64,000 nt of DNA from Arthrobacter sp. ISL-48 (lineage in GTDB: Bacteria > Actinomycetota > Actinomycetes > Actinomycetales > Micrococcaceae), in the NCBI RefSeq assembly GCF_018613805.1, contig NZ_JAGGPL010000003.1, positions 930,001 through 994,000 of the forward strand. The letters are read 5' to 3'. Every line of letters starts with the position of its first letter. Within the stretch, counting starts at the first letter, position 1. Below are positions 17,566 to 27,900 of this stretch, piece after piece. The translations under genes and the position numbers were made by a program. A model generated the notes under the pieces. That model was not told where the DNA came from. It saw nothing but the letters and a program-made list of their open reading frames with translations, and did not search any database.

Positions 17566-17877
17566 TTACTTGGCCTTCTCGAGGATCTCCACGAGCCGCC
17601 AGTTCTTGGTGGCAGACAGCGGGCGGGTCTCGGCGATGAGCACGAGGTCGCCGATGCCGGCGGTGTTCTGCTCGTCGTGGGCCTTGACCTTCGAGGTGCG
17701 GCGGATGACCTTGCCGTACAGAGCGTGCTTCACGCGGTCTTCAACCTGAACAACGATGGTCTTTTCCATCTTGTCAGAGACAACGTAGCCGCGACGCGTC
17801 TTACGGTAACCGCGCTGCTCAGCCGTAGCTGCCGCAGCAGAAACAGTTTCCGTCACGTTCTCGTCCTTTTCACTCAC
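17566..17877 (-). CDS. rpsQ: 30S ribosomal protein S17
   Basis: A 103-residue S17 with the OB-fold core [25 protein letters not shown] and the [28 protein letters not shown] end. About 20 Ala/Glu/Val residues precede the core. It overlaps rpmC by four bases and is the last gene of the S10 operon. Confidence 0.98.
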   Translation of the reverse strand: MSEKDENVTETVSAAAATAEQRGYRKTRRGYVVSDKMEKTIVVQVEDRVKHALYGKVIRRTSKVKAHDEQNTAGIGDLVLIAETRPLSATKNWRLVEILEKAK

Positions 17878-18203
17878 TTGGCGTCCTCCTCGGTCTCAAC
17901 CGTTTCAGCCTTGTCGGCCTTCTTGGTTGCTGACTTCTTGGACTTCTTTTCTTCCTTGGCTTCCACAACCGGTGCGGCAACCTCGGCACGAATGCCCAGC
18001 TCGCGCTCACGGAGAACGGTGTAGATGCGTGCGATGTCCTTCTTTACCGCGCGCAGACGACCGTGGTTCTCCAGCTGACCGGTGGCGGACTGGAAACGCA
18101 GGTTGAACAGCTCTTCCTTAGCCTTGCGGAGTTCTTCAACGAGACGCTCGTTGTCGAAACCGTCCAGCTGTGCGGATGCAAGTTCCTTGGATCCTACTGC
18201 CAT
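17874..18203 (-). CDS. rpmC: 50S ribosomal protein L29 with long charged tail
   Basis: The L29 core is normal (about residues 1-75: [20 protein letters not shown] and [20 protein letters not shown]). It is followed by a Lys/Glu/Ala tail ([18 protein letters not shown], ending TEEDAK), giving 109 residues against the usual 60-70. It sits near the tunnel exit, where trigger factor and SRP dock. It overlaps rpsQ by four bases. Confidence 0.98.
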   Translation of the reverse strand: MAVGSKELASAQLDGFDNERLVEELRKAKEELFNLRFQSATGQLENHGRLRAVKKDIARIYTVLRERELGIRAEVAAPVVEAKEEKKSKKSATKKADKAETVETEEDAK

Positions 18204-18205
18204 TT

Positions 18206-18622
18206 CTATTCACCACCTTCGCGACGCAGAATGCGTGCTTTCAACGGGAGCTTGTGGATTGCCAGGCGCAGGGCCTCGCGGGCTACCGATTCTTCGACGC
18301 CGGAGATCTCAAAGAGAACCCGGCCCGGCTTGACGTTAGCGACCCACCATTCCGGCGAACCCTTACCGGAACCCATGCGGGTTTCGGCAGGCTTCTTCGT
18401 GAGGGGACGGTCCGGGTAGATGTTGATCCAGACCTTACCGCCACGCTTGATGTGGCGGGTCATCGCGATACGTGCAGACTCGATCTGACGGTTGGTGACG
18501 TATGCCGGGCTCAGAGCCTGGATGCCGTACTCACCGAAGGAGACCTTGGTGCCGCCCGTAGCAGCGCCGGAACGACCCGGGTGGTGCTGCTTACGGTGCT
18601 TGACTCGACGTGGGATAAGCAT
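18206..18622 (-). CDS. rplP: 50S ribosomal protein L16
   Basis: A 138-residue L16 of the A-site region: [19 protein letters not shown], then [19 protein letters not shown] and [19 protein letters not shown]. It follows rpsC without a gap. Confidence 0.99.
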   Translation of the reverse strand: MLIPRRVKHRKQHHPGRSGAATGGTKVSFGEYGIQALSPAYVTNRQIESARIAMTRHIKRGGKVWINIYPDRPLTKKPAETRMGSGKGSPEWWVANVKPGRVLFEISGVEESVAREALRLAIHKLPLKARILRREGGE

Positions 18623-19453
18623 TTAAGCCTGTCCTCCTTCTACTGCAGCAGCAGCCTCAACTGCCGGAGCCTCGGCAGCAGGAGCTGCTTCGGCGGCCGG
18701 ACGGTCGGTACGACGGCGGCGGTCACCACGGTCAGCGCCACCCGGGCGGCCCGGACGGTCGCTGGCACCGCGGCCACGGGACGGAGCAGCAGCTGCCTGC
18801 TGTGCCAGTTCCTTGGCGGTGACGTCACCCTTGTAGATCCAGACCTTCACGCCGATGCGGCCGAAGGTGGTCTTGGCCTCGTAGAAGCCGTAGTCGATGT
18901 TCGCACGGAGGGTGTGCAGGGGCACACGGCCTTCGCGGTAGAACTCCGAGCGGGACATTTCGGCGCCGCCCAGTCGACCGGAGCAAGCAATACGGATGCC
19001 CTTGGCACCTGCACGCTGTGCGGACTGCATGGCTTTCTTCATCGCACGGCGGAAAGCCACGCGGGAAGTCAGCTGCTCAGCAACGCCCTGGGCAACAAGC
19101 TGTGCTTCCATCTCGGGGTTCTTGACCTCGAGGATGTTCAGCTGGACCTGCTTGCCCGTGAGCTTTTCGAGCTCGCCGCGGATGCGGTCTGCTTCTGCTC
19201 CGCGGCGGCCGATGACGATGCCGGGACGTGCCGTGTGGATGTCCACGCGGACACGGTCACGGGTGCGCTCGATCTCGACCTTGGCGATACCGGCGCGCTC
19301 CATGCCAACAGACATCAGCTGGCGGATGCGGATGTCTTCGCGAACGAAGTCCTTGTACCGCTGTCCGGCCTTGGTGCTGTCAGCGAACCAGTGCGATACG
19401 TGATCGGTGGTAATGCCGAGTCGGAACCCGTGCGGGTTTACTTTCTGTCCCAC
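18623..19453 (-). CDS. rpsC: 30S ribosomal protein S3
   Basis: S3 of the mRNA entry channel. The KH domain contains [20 protein letters not shown] and the C-terminal domain contains [20 protein letters not shown]. After residue 215 or so a tail of [14 protein letters not shown] and Ala/Glu repeats extends it to 276 residues. The start is GTG 19453 ([13 protein letters not shown]), touching the rplV stop. Confidence 0.98.
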   Translation of the reverse strand: MGQKVNPHGFRLGITTDHVSHWFADSTKAGQRYKDFVREDIRIRQLMSVGMERAGIAKVEIERTRDRVRVDIHTARPGIVIGRRGAEADRIRGELEKLTGKQVQLNILEVKNPEMEAQLVAQGVAEQLTSRVAFRRAMKKAMQSAQRAGAKGIRIACSGRLGGAEMSRSEFYREGRVPLHTLRANIDYGFYEAKTTFGRIGVKVWIYKGDVTAKELAQQAAAAPSRGRGASDRPGRPGGADRGDRRRRTDRPAAEAAPAAEAPAVEAAAAVEGGQA

Positions 19454-19819
19454 TTAGCGAGCCTCCTCTTTCTCCGGGGTAGCGACTACCACGGTGATGT
19501 GGCTGGTGCGCTTCTTGATCTGAAATGCACGACCCTGGGCGCGCGGCTGGAACCGCTTCATGGTCGGGCCTTCATCAACAAACGCTTCGCTGATGATGAG
19601 GTCACCTTCGTCAAACGCCACGCCGTCGCGGTCCGCGAGGACCCGGGCGTTGGAGATTGCCGACTGTACTACCTTGAATACCGGCTCCGAAGCTGCCTGG
19701 GGGGCAAACTTCAGAATTGCCAGAGCCTCATTCGCTTGCTTACCACGAACAAGGTTGACGACGCGCCGGGCCTTCATAGGCGTTACGCGGATGTGACGCG
19801 CAATTGCCTTGGCTTCCAT
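19454..19819 (-). CDS. rplV: 50S ribosomal protein L22
   Basis: A 121-residue L22 whose beta-hairpin lines the exit tunnel. It begins [20 protein letters not shown], carries [16 protein letters not shown], and has the tunnel loop [20 protein letters not shown]. Changes in that loop cause macrolide resistance in other bacteria; the sequence here looks standard. It follows rpsS after 38 bases. Confidence 0.99.
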   Translation of the reverse strand: MEAKAIARHIRVTPMKARRVVNLVRGKQANEALAILKFAPQAASEPVFKVVQSAISNARVLADRDGVAFDEGDLIISEAFVDEGPTMKRFQPRAQGRAFQIKKRTSHITVVVATPEKEEAR

Positions 19820-19857
19820 TGCTTTCCTTCTCTCGTCTTTGACGTAAGTGCAGGCGC

Positions 19858-20139
19858 CTAGCGGCGCTTGCCCTTACGGTCGTCCTTGACATGGCCGCGG
19901 AATGTCCGCGTGGGAGCGAATTCGCCGAGCTTGTGCCCGACCATCGACTCGGTGACAAACACCGGAATGTGCTTGCGTCCGTCGTGCACGGCGATCGTGT
20001 GCCCGAGCATGTCGGGGATGATCATCGAGCGGCGGGACCAGGTCTTGATGACGTTCTTGGTGCCCTTTTCGTTTTCCCTGGCTACCTTCACAAAGAGGTG
20101 CTGGTCAACGAAAGGACCTTTTTTCAGGCTGCGTGGCAT
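19858..20139 (-). CDS. rpsS: 30S ribosomal protein S19
   Basis: A 93-residue S19: [19 protein letters not shown] at the start, [20 protein letters not shown] in the middle and [14 protein letters not shown] at the end. It lies 12 bases after rplB. Confidence 0.99.
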   Translation of the reverse strand: MPRSLKKGPFVDQHLFVKVARENEKGTKNVIKTWSRRSMIIPDMLGHTIAVHDGRKHIPVFVTESMVGHKLGEFAPTRTFRGHVKDDRKGKRR

Positions 20140-20151
20140 GTGTCCAGGCTC

Positions 20152-20991
20152 CTATCGCTTGTTCTTGCCAGTACGACGGCGACGAACAATAAGCTTGTCG
20201 CTCTCTTTGTTGGGACGCCGGGTGCGGCCTTCCCGCTTACCGTTCGGGTTGACGGGGTGACGTCCACCGGACGTCTTACCCTCGCCACCACCGTGCGGGT
20301 GGTCAACCGGGTTCATCGCGACACCACGGACGGTCGGGCGGACGCCCTTCCAGCGCATGCGGCCGGCCTTACCCCAGTTGATGTTCGACTGCTCGGCGTT
20401 GCCGACCTCGCCGATGGTTGCGCGGCAGCGCACATCAACGTTGCGGATTTCGCCGGAAGGCAGACGCAGCTGGGCGAACCGGCCTTCCTTGGCTACGAGC
20501 TGGATCGATGCGCCGGCGGAGCGGCCCATCTTGGCGCCGCCACCCGGACGCAGTTCAACTGCGTGGATAACGGTACCTACCGGGATGTTGCGCAGGGGCA
20601 GGTTGTTGCCAGGCTTGATGTCAGCGTTGGCACCTGCCTCTACGAAGTCACCCTGGGACAGCTTGTTCGGGGCGATGATGTAACGCTTGGTGCCATCAAC
20701 GTAGTGCAGGAGGGCGATGCGAGCCGTGCGGTTCGGATCGTACTCAATTTCGGCAACGCGGGCGTTGACGCCGTCTTTGTCGTGGCGACGGAAGTCGATC
20801 AGACGGTACTGGCGCTTGTGTCCACCACCCTTGTGACGGGTCGTGATCTTGCCGGTGTTGTTACGGCCGCCCTTTTTGGGCAGCGGACGTACCAACGACT
20901 TTTCCGGCGTCGACCGCGTGATTTCGGTGAAGTCCGCTACGCTCGAGCCACGACGGCCCGGGGTAGTCGGCTTGTATTTACGGATTCCCAT
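20152..20991 (-). CDS. rplB: 50S ribosomal protein L2
   Basis: A 279-residue L2, required for subunit joining and peptidyl transferase structure. It starts [21 protein letters not shown] and carries the conserved [20 protein letters not shown] segment, whose His is important near the active centre. Confidence 0.99.
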   Translation of the reverse strand: MGIRKYKPTTPGRRGSSVADFTEITRSTPEKSLVRPLPKKGGRNNTGKITTRHKGGGHKRQYRLIDFRRHDKDGVNARVAEIEYDPNRTARIALLHYVDGTKRYIIAPNKLSQGDFVEAGANADIKPGNNLPLRNIPVGTVIHAVELRPGGGAKMGRSAGASIQLVAKEGRFAQLRLPSGEIRNVDVRCRATIGEVGNAEQSNINWGKAGRMRWKGVRPTVRGVAMNPVDHPHGGGEGKTSGGRHPVNPNGKREGRTRRPNKESDKLIVRRRRTGKNKR

Positions 20992-21020
20992 AATTTATTT
21001 CCTCGTTAAAGTGGTCTCCG

Positions 21021-21326
21021 CTACGCGAGCGGACCGCCGAAGATGTCGATAGTGCCTTCTTTGAGGGTGACAATCGCACGCTTGGTGTTCTTGCGGGTAC
21101 CCCATCCGAATTTGGTGCGCTTGCGCTTACCGGCACGGTTGATGGTGTTGATCGAGTCGACCTTGACGGAGAAGATTTTCTCCACGGCCAGCTTGATCTC
21201 GGTCTTGTTCGAGCGGGGGTCCACCAGGAAGGTGTACTTGCCCTCATCGATCAGGCCGTAGCTCTTTTCCGAGACGACGGGTGCAAGCACGACGTCGCGC
21301 GGGTCTTTGATGGTGGCTGCACTCAC
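21021..21326 (-). CDS. rplW: 50S ribosomal protein L23
   Basis: A 101-residue L23 at the tunnel exit, the docking site for trigger factor and [23 protein letters not shown], then [19 protein letters not shown]. It overlaps rplD by four bases. Confidence 0.99.
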   Translation of the reverse strand: MSAATIKDPRDVVLAPVVSEKSYGLIDEGKYTFLVDPRSNKTEIKLAVEKIFSVKVDSINTINRAGKRKRTKFGWGTRKNTKRAIVTLKEGTIDIFGGPLA

Positions 21327-21946
21327 TTGGCATCCTCCTCGTTCTTTGCCACTGCCTTGTCAGCAACGAATGCTTCGTAGGCAGCCTTGGTGAAGACAAC
21401 GTCGTCAGAGACGAGAACGTCGTAGGTGTTCAGCTGGTCTGCGTACAGAACGTGAACACCGGCGAGGTTGCGCACGGACAGTGCTGCAACATCGTTGGCG
21501 CGCTCGATGACAACCAGCAGGTTCTTGCGCTCGGAAACTCCGCGCAGCGTTGCCAGTGCGGTCTTGACGGACGGCTTGGTGCCCTCCACCAGTTCGGCAA
21601 CAACGTGGATGCGTCCGTTGCGGGCCCGGTCAGACAGTGCGCCGCGAAGTGCAGCAGCAATCATCTTCTTGGGGGTGCGCTGGCTGTAGTCACGCGGTGT
21701 GGGACCGTGGACAACGCCACCACCGGTCATGTGAGGAGCACGGATTGAACCCTGACGGGCGCGGCCGGTGCCCTTCTGCTTGAACGGCTTGCGACCTGCA
21801 CCGGAAACTTCGGCGCGGGTCTTGGTCTTGTGGGTACCCTGGCGAGCAGCAGCGAGCTGGGCAACGACGACCTGGTGCAGCAGCGGCACGTTGGTCTGAA
21901 CGTCGAAGATCTCTGCAGGCAGGTCAACCTTGACAGTGCTAGTCAT
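21323..21946 (-). CDS. rplD: 50S ribosomal protein L4
   Basis: A 207-residue L4. The tunnel extension contains [20 protein letters not shown] and [20 protein letters not shown]. The C-terminus ends AKNEEDAK, an acidic ending also seen on L29. It lies four bases after rplC and overlaps rplW by four. In E. coli L4 autoregulates the S10 operon; no such leader structure could be recognised here. Confidence 0.99.
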   Translation of the reverse strand: MTSTVKVDLPAEIFDVQTNVPLLHQVVVAQLAAARQGTHKTKTRAEVSGAGRKPFKQKGTGRARQGSIRAPHMTGGGVVHGPTPRDYSQRTPKKMIAAALRGALSDRARNGRIHVVAELVEGTKPSVKTALATLRGVSERKNLLVVIERANDVAALSVRNLAGVHVLYADQLNTYDVLVSDDVVFTKAAYEAFVADKAVAKNEEDAK

Positions 21947-21950
21947 TTAA

Positions 21951-22601
21951 CTAGGCTCCCTTCACGGCGGTGCGTACGAGTACGACCTGGCCGCGGGCGC
22001 CGGGAACGGCACCCTTGATCAGGAGCAGCGACTTCTCGACGTCAACCGCGTGAACGGTGAGGTTCAGCGTGGTGTGACGAACGGCGCCCATGCGGCCGGC
22101 CATTTTCATGCCCTTGAAGACGCGGCTCGGGGTGGATGCGCCACCGATTGAACCGGGCTTACGGTGGTTCTTGTGGGCACCGTGGGAAGCTCCAACGCCG
22201 TGGAAGCCGTGACGCTTCATAACGCCGGCGAAGCCCTTACCCTTGGTGGTGCCGATGACGTCGATCTTCTGGCCGGCTTCAAAGAGCTCAACAGACAGCT
22301 CCTGGCCCAGCTCGTAAGAATCAGCATCTGCAGTGCGCAGTTCGACGACGTGGCGGCGAGGCGTGACGCCTGCCTTTTCAAAGTGACCAGCCAGCGGCTT
22401 GGTGACCTTGCGGGGATCGATCTGGCCGTAGCCGATCTGTACAGCGACGTAGCCATCAGCGTCTGCGTTGCGCAGCTGGGTGATGACGTTCGAATCTGCC
22501 TGGACCACAGTGACGGGGATGAGCTTGTTGTTCTCGTCCCAGACCTGGGTCATGCCGAGCTTCGTGCCCAGCAGGCCCTTTACGTTACGGGTTGCGGTCA
22601 T
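21951..22601 (-). CDS. rplC: 50S ribosomal protein L3
   Basis: A 216-residue L3 that begins [21 protein letters not shown]. The conserved loop [20 protein letters not shown] and [15 protein letters not shown] segments reach toward the peptidyl transferase centre. It follows rpsJ after 17 bases. Confidence 0.99.
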   Translation of the reverse strand: MTATRNVKGLLGTKLGMTQVWDENNKLIPVTVVQADSNVITQLRNADADGYVAVQIGYGQIDPRKVTKPLAGHFEKAGVTPRRHVVELRTADADSYELGQELSVELFEAGQKIDVIGTTKGKGFAGVMKRHGFHGVGASHGAHKNHRKPGSIGGASTPSRVFKGMKMAGRMGAVRHTTLNLTVHAVDVEKSLLLIKGAVPGARGQVVLVRTAVKGA

Positions 22602-22618
22602 AGTCTCTCAGCACCTCC

Positions 22619-22927
22619 CTACAGCTTGATTTCGATGTTCACGTCGGCCGGCAGGTCGAGGCGCATGAGCGAGTCGACGGCCTTAGGCGTGGGATCGATG
22701 ATGTCGATAAGACGCTTGTGCGTGCGCATTTCAAAGTGCTCGCGGCTGTCCTTGTACTTGTGCGGAGAGCGGATTACGCAGTAGACGTTCTTCTCCGTAG
22801 GCAGCGGCACGGGGCCAACTACCGTTGCGCCTGCGCGCGTGACCGTCTCAACGATCTTCCGTGCTGAAACGTCAATGACCTCGTGGTCGTATGACTTCAG
22901 CCGGATGCGGATTTTTTGTCCCGCCAT
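22619..22927 (-). CDS. rpsJ: 30S ribosomal protein S10 (NusE)
   Basis: A 102-residue S10: [40 protein letters not shown] and [18 protein letters not shown]. It also works in antitermination complexes with NusB and NusG. It heads the S10 operon. The ATG at 22927 was chosen; a longer frame adding about 70 residues was rejected, since S10 is always about this length. Confidence 0.99.
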
Positions 22928-23349
22928 GTCGCCTGACTCTCTTTCAGTTAGTGCTGCTCCAGTTAGGGCTGCTCTGTTTACTTGCGTGTTGCATGTGGCT
23001 GCCGAAGCATTTGAAGTCTGAACTACCACCCGCCGCACAAACTGAATCCGGAAGAATCCGGGTTCCTCACCTTGCCGGCGTAACCGACCCCCGCGGTCGG
23101 GCGTGTCGCGCTTGGCACGCATACAAATCCGCAGTTCCATGGGGGTGGGTTATGTTTGGTCTTCCACTTGGACCCTGACACCCGGCATTATCCGGATCGG
23201 GACGCGAAGAAGCGCTTGAACAACTCATCTAGTATGCCGGAAATTGTCCATAGAAGCGAATCAGCCCATCCGTCAGGACCCAGCTTTTCGCCGCAGTCCT
23301 CCCGCCCCGGGTCATTGCCTTCGGCAACTTCCGAATGGATGATAGGAAA
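22928..23349. promoter_or_regulatory. Divergent intergenic region: S10 operon leader and GH1 gene upstream region
   Basis: No gene was found in these 420 bases. A small CCGGA/TCCGG hairpin, inside a repeated GAATCCGG (near 23046-23065), lies in what would be the rpsJ leader. Minus-strand GATAAT near 23187-23193 could be a -10 element but lacks a good -35. The start sites cannot be fixed from sequence alone. Confidence 0.3.
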
Positions 23350-24786
23350 ATGACGGTGGAGAATGCTGTTTCCATACGCGACCTCGCCGGCCGCCTGCCG
23401 CCCTCGTTCACCTTGGGCGTCGCCTCCGCGGCCTTTCAGATCGAAGGCGCCCTGGCCGCGGGTGGCCGTGGCCCTTCCGGCTGGGACGCCTTCGCTGAAA
23501 AGCCTGGTGTCATCGTGGACGGGCACTCACCTGCGGTGGCCTGCGACCACTACAACCGCTTCGCGGAAGACGTGGCACTCATGCGTGACCTCGGTGTGGA
23601 TTCGTACCGGTTTTCCATCTCCTGGCCACGGATCCAGCCCGACGGCCGCGGCTCCTTCAATGAACAGGGCCTGGCCTTCTACGATCGCCTGATCGATCAG
23701 CTCCTTGCGGCCGGCATCTCCCCCATGGCCACCCTGTACCACTGGGACACACCGCTTCCGTTGGAGCACGACGGCGGCTGGATGAACCGTGCCACCGCTG
23801 AGCGCTTCGCGGAGTACTGCGCCGCTGCCGGCCGGCGATTCGGCGACCGGGTAGCGCAGTGGGTCACCCTCAACGAACCAGCCTCGGTGGTGCTGAACGG
23901 CTACGCGCTCGGTGTCCATGCACCAGGCCGGGACCTGCTGTTCAATTCCTTGCCCGCAGTTCACCATCAACTGCTTGCCCACGGGCTGGCCGTCCAGGCA
24001 CTGCGCAGTGAAGGCGTGGCTGGCGGGATCGGCGTGACCAACCTGCACTCCCCCGTCCGGCCGGCAACCGGAAAGCTCATGGACAAGCTCATTGCCGGCG
24101 TGTTCGACCTGATGCTAAACCGGATCTACGCTGACCCGATCCTCCTGGGGCACTACCCGCGCCCGCCCCTGATCGCCAGGCCCTGGTTCCGTGCCCTGGG
24201 CAAAATCTCCGAAGCCGACCTGCGAACCATCCACCAGCCTTTGGACTTCTACGGGCTCAACTACTACTACCCCACGAAAGTGGCCGCCGGCAGGGGGCCG
24301 GCTGAGAGCCCCACGGGACCTGCGGAAGCCATGGTCCGGGTCCCATTCCATCAGGAGACCTTCCCGGAGTACAGCACCACCGGGTTCGGCTGGCCCGTGG
24401 CTCCCGAACACCTTGGCATCCTGCTACGGGAGCTGAAGGACCGCTACCGGGATTCCCTGCCCCCGTTGTACATCACGGAAAGCGGCGCCAGTTTTCCGGA
24501 ACCCGACCATGTGACCGGCCCTATCCAGGACGATAACCGGATCAGCTTCATCGCGGGGCATTTGCGGCATGCCCTGGAGGCCACAGCCCCCGGCGGCATT
24601 GCCCATGACGTTGACCTGCGCGGCTATTACGTCTGGACGCTGCTGGACAATTTCGAATGGGCAGCGGGTTATTCACAGCGTTTCGGGCTGGTCCACGTCG
24701 ACTTTGACAGCCTGGAGCGGACGCCCAAGGAGTCCTATTACTGGTACCAGGCCTTGGGGCGGGCCCGTAGGAAATCGGCTGGGTAG
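23350..24786 (+). CDS. Glycoside hydrolase family 1 beta-glucosidase/beta-galactosidase
   Basis: A 478-residue GH1 TIM-barrel enzyme that removes terminal beta-linked sugars by a retaining mechanism. The acid/base motif TLNEP has Glu176 and the nucleophile motif YITESGASF has Glu377. Other family segments are FTLGVASAAFQIEGA at the start, YRFSISWPRI, LYHWDTPLPLE, GLNYYYP and the final WTLLDNFEWAAGYSQRFGL. No signal peptide is seen, so it should be cytosolic and act on imported disaccharides. The start is uncertain: ATG 23350 has AGGA close by, while ATG 23335, five codons earlier, has no ribosome site. No sugar importer adjoins it; the nearest lies about 13.5 kb away at 6.5-9.8 kb. Confidence 0.95.
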   Translation: MTVENAVSIRDLAGRLPPSFTLGVASAAFQIEGALAAGGRGPSGWDAFAEKPGVIVDGHSPAVACDHYNRFAEDVALMRDLGVDSYRFSISWPRIQPDGRGSFNEQGLAFYDRLIDQLLAAGISPMATLYHWDTPLPLEHDGGWMNRATAERFAEYCAAAGRRFGDRVAQWVTLNEPASVVLNGYALGVHAPGRDLLFNSLPAVHHQLLAHGLAVQALRSEGVAGGIGVTNLHSPVRPATGKLMDKLIAGVFDLMLNRIYADPILLGHYPRPPLIARPWFRALGKISEADLRTIHQPLDFYGLNYYYPTKVAAGRGPAESPTGPAEAMVRVPFHQETFPEYSTTGFGWPVAPEHLGILLRELKDRYRDSLPPLYITESGASFPEPDHVTGPIQDDNRISFIAGHLRHALEATAPGGIAHDVDLRGYYVWTLLDNFEWAAGYSQRFGLVHVDFDSLERTPKESYYWYQALGRARRKSAG

Positions 24787-24819
24787 GGCCGGGTAAGCCC
24801 GGTTAAGCGGTCTTGCGGG

Positions 24820-24945
24820 TCATTGGTTCTTGTTTGCGCGGTTGATGCGCTTGGCGCGGTCAATCTCGTTCCGGAAATTCTTCTTGGCCCAGAACACTCC
24901 GGCAACCACGGCAACCACAACAATTAGAAAAATAAGCCATCCCAT
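24820..24945 (-). CDS. Small single-span membrane protein (41 aa)
   Basis: The frame encodes a hydrophobic N-terminal span (about residues 3-19, LIFLIVVVAVVAGVFWA) followed by a basic/polar tail KKNFRNEIDRAKRINRANKN. GAGGAG stands 7 bases before the ATG, which supports real translation. The topology would place the basic tail in the cytosol. It resembles the many small membrane peptides of actinobacteria with no known role. It lies just downstream of the giant membrane-protein gene on the same strand, separated by 30 bases. Confidence 0.7.
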   Translation of the reverse strand: MGWLIFLIVVVAVVAGVFWAKKNFRNEIDRAKRINRANKNQ

Positions 24946-24975
24946 GATGAACTCCTCTCGATGCTGGCAACAGTA

Positions 24976-27900
24976 TCAGGACCGGTTGAACGGTTCACGG
25001 TCCACGGCCTCATGCGGCGCTGGCTGCTCTGGTCCGGTTTCATCCAGCGGCTGCTCCGTGGCTGTCCCACGGTTCAGGCGCCACACAGCGACGATGATGA
25101 GTCCGACGGCGATGAGTGCCAGCAGCGCAAAAGTGTACTGCCGCATCGCCCACAGGATGCAGGCCGCCACCCCCGCGGCTCCCCACCAGACAAACAGCCG
25201 TTCTCCCAGGCCAAGCCCCGCCAGGAGGAGCGCCGCGAGAAGCACCAGCACCCACAGCTGCTGCCCGCCCGTGCCGCCGAAGACCACGGCAAGGCCGCTC
25301 AGCGATAGCAGGCCTGCTGCAGCCCCCACCATCAGCCTTCCGGCCACGTGATGGCCCGCCGCGTAGCGCAACGCGCCGAGGCCGGCGGCCAGGAGCACGT
25401 ACCACTGGACCACCCAGAAAGGATCGGGAAGGGCAGAGGACAGGCCGTAGTAGACGAACGGCTGGTCCAGCTCAAAAATGGCAGCCCGCTGGACAGCCGC
25501 AGTCAGCGCCAGTGCGCCAACTTCCGCGACGATCCGCCGGGCCTTCGGCGGCGCTTCGAGATAGGAGACACCGGCGGCGGCTCCGAGCAGGGCCGCGGCG
25601 ACCCAGGACGTCGCGTCGTGCCGGACCCCGGCCAGCGCGACCAGGCTGAAGCCCAGGAACGCCGCCCCGGCCAGCGACCAACGACGCACCAGGTCCCCTT
25701 GCAACGCCCGGCTCCGGTACAGCCGTGCGGCATAGTGTGCGGTGGCGGCAAGCCCGCCTCCGGTCAGCCATGGCAGGAATTCGCCCCACGAGCCGGGGAC
25801 ATCCTGCACAAATTCCCCAGCCAGGACTATGGAGCTACCGAGACCCGCCGCAGCTGCTGGCGGATAGAAGAGCGGCTGCCCCTCCACGTGGGAGCCTGTG
25901 AAACACACGGCGGCGAGGACCAGCACGGCTGCGCCCAGGACCCAGTCCGCCGCCCACGGTGAAACGAGCGCCCCCGCGAGGGTGAAGGACACTGCACTGA
26001 CCAGCCACAGCCAATGCTCGATGTCCCCAACAGGAACATTCCGGCTGCGCCGCAACACCCCGGCAACAACCGCGAGGAGTGCCACGGACAGCAGCACCGC
26101 AGGAGTGCCCGTACCGTCCAGGACCGGTGAGCCGAGGAACGTTCCACCGAATGTGAAGAGTGGGCCCAGCGAAAGCACGCCGAACAGCGTTGCGTAAACG
26201 GCGAAGTACAGGGCGCCGCGGGCGCCGAAGAACCTCCTGGCCACAAGTGCGGAGACAAGCAGCAGGAACAATTCCAGAAGCACCACCCAGCGGCCGCCGT
26301 CGTCGTCCTGCCCCCAGACCCGAGCAGGAACTGTCCGCATCACGTACGCCAGCGGCAGCAGCGCCTGTCCCGCCAGCGTGATCCAGACAGCGGCCTGCTG
26401 GAAGGGGACTTTGGCGAGCCGTGACCGCATGGCCCAGCGGACCGCGTGCTGGACGGCAAGGACGAACGCAAACGTTACGGAAACGGCCGTTGGTGAGGCG
26501 GTGATGTCATAGCTCAGCACCAGGGCAAGGCCTGCCGTAAGTACCCGGGCCGCGACGAAGTACCAGCCCTTGCGCGCGGCCTGTGGCTCGGCCAGCACCA
26601 TCACGGCACAAAAGACAGCGAAGACCGCCAGCACCAGTTCGACCTCGGCCAAGTCCCCGCCGCTGAGGGCCAGCAGGGCGCCGAAGGCCACGGGCGCGAT
26701 CCAAACGGATCCTGCCTCCGCGCGGAGAACATACCCCGAGGCTGCCGCACCTAGCGCCGCTGCCACCGCAGCATACGTTCCCTGCCATTCCGCGACCCCC
26801 AGCGGAGCCAGAACCGCGCAGCCCGCCAGCTGCAGCAGCAGCACAGCACTGGCGTCGGCCAGGATCCCCTTCGGAGCCCGCCCGCGCGCGGCCGCCGCCA
26901 AGGGGAAGACAAGCTGAAGGGCCAACACCGTGATCAGCACCGTGGCCGGGAGAAGCACCTCTCCCCGCGATGACGGTTGGTCCGCCGTCCTGCTGCAACT
27001 GATTAAAGGCAGTCAAGGCCAGGACCGTGGCCGTTCCCCGGCCCAGCCACCAATAGGCCCATCGATGCTGCCTCAGCGGCAGGCGCGCGGCGGTGGAAAA
27101 CAGGTAGCCTGCCGCCAGCAGCAGCGCGACGTTCCCTGCACCTTGGGACACGGCCTGGAAAGCGACCGGAATAGCCACCGCTGAGACCCCCAGCGGCAGG
27201 GCTTCCCACACGGTGGCGTGCCAGTCCGAGCTGGAGGCCGGCCGTGGCAGCAGCAGCCAACCGATCGCCAACGCGGCGAGCACCTGGGCGAGGAGCGCGA
27301 GTCCCGTCAATCCGTTGCCCGGAGTGGTGTCCAGGAACGGCAAACCGATCAAGGAGACGGCTGAGGCGACGGCGAAGCCTGCCAAGCTGACCTCCGGTGC
27401 CATCATCCTGACGCCCGAGCGCTGCAACAACGCAGTCAGCAGCTGCTGGCACACCAGCGCCACGAGCAGCCCGAAAAGCGCAGCCGCCGTCCGCCCCTCG
27501 CTATCGCCAACGACAGCAGCCACCGTCACGGGAACGGTCAGCGTGGCCGCCACCCGCGCTCCCAGGAGCATCTGCTGCCGCGGCACACCTGTCCCAAGGA
27601 ACCCACGGTACGCCCAGAACGCGGAGCCAAGCAGCAGCATTCCGACCAAGGGCCAGGCCCCCATGGAATTGCCCACCATGGCGGCCAGGGCCAAGGCGGC
27701 CACCGGCGCCCATTCGGCCTTCCCCGTCAGCCTGAAAGCCACCGCCAGGCCAGTGATCACCGCCAGCAGAACCGGCACCCACAGCGCCACAGTACCGGCT
27801 GCTTCGACGCCGGCACTTCGGTAGACCCCGGTCAAAATACTCTGGACCGCAAATGCCATCGTTGCAACCAGCTGGGCCCCGAACGTCATCAAAGCGTCGA

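Noticed and set aside
16299..17639. A plus-strand frame of 446 codons across rplX, rplN and the spc promoter gap
   Set aside because: It crosses three features of the minus strand and has no recognisable domain.
24820..24945. Toxin of a type I toxin-antitoxin pair
   Set aside because: The peptide is small and hydrophobic, but no antisense RNA promoter or repeat was seen, so the claim has no support.
24976..26958. A separate gene of 660 codons starting with GTG at 26958
   Set aside because: The frame joins the upstream one after removal of a single base in a C4 run, and no ribosome site precedes this GTG.
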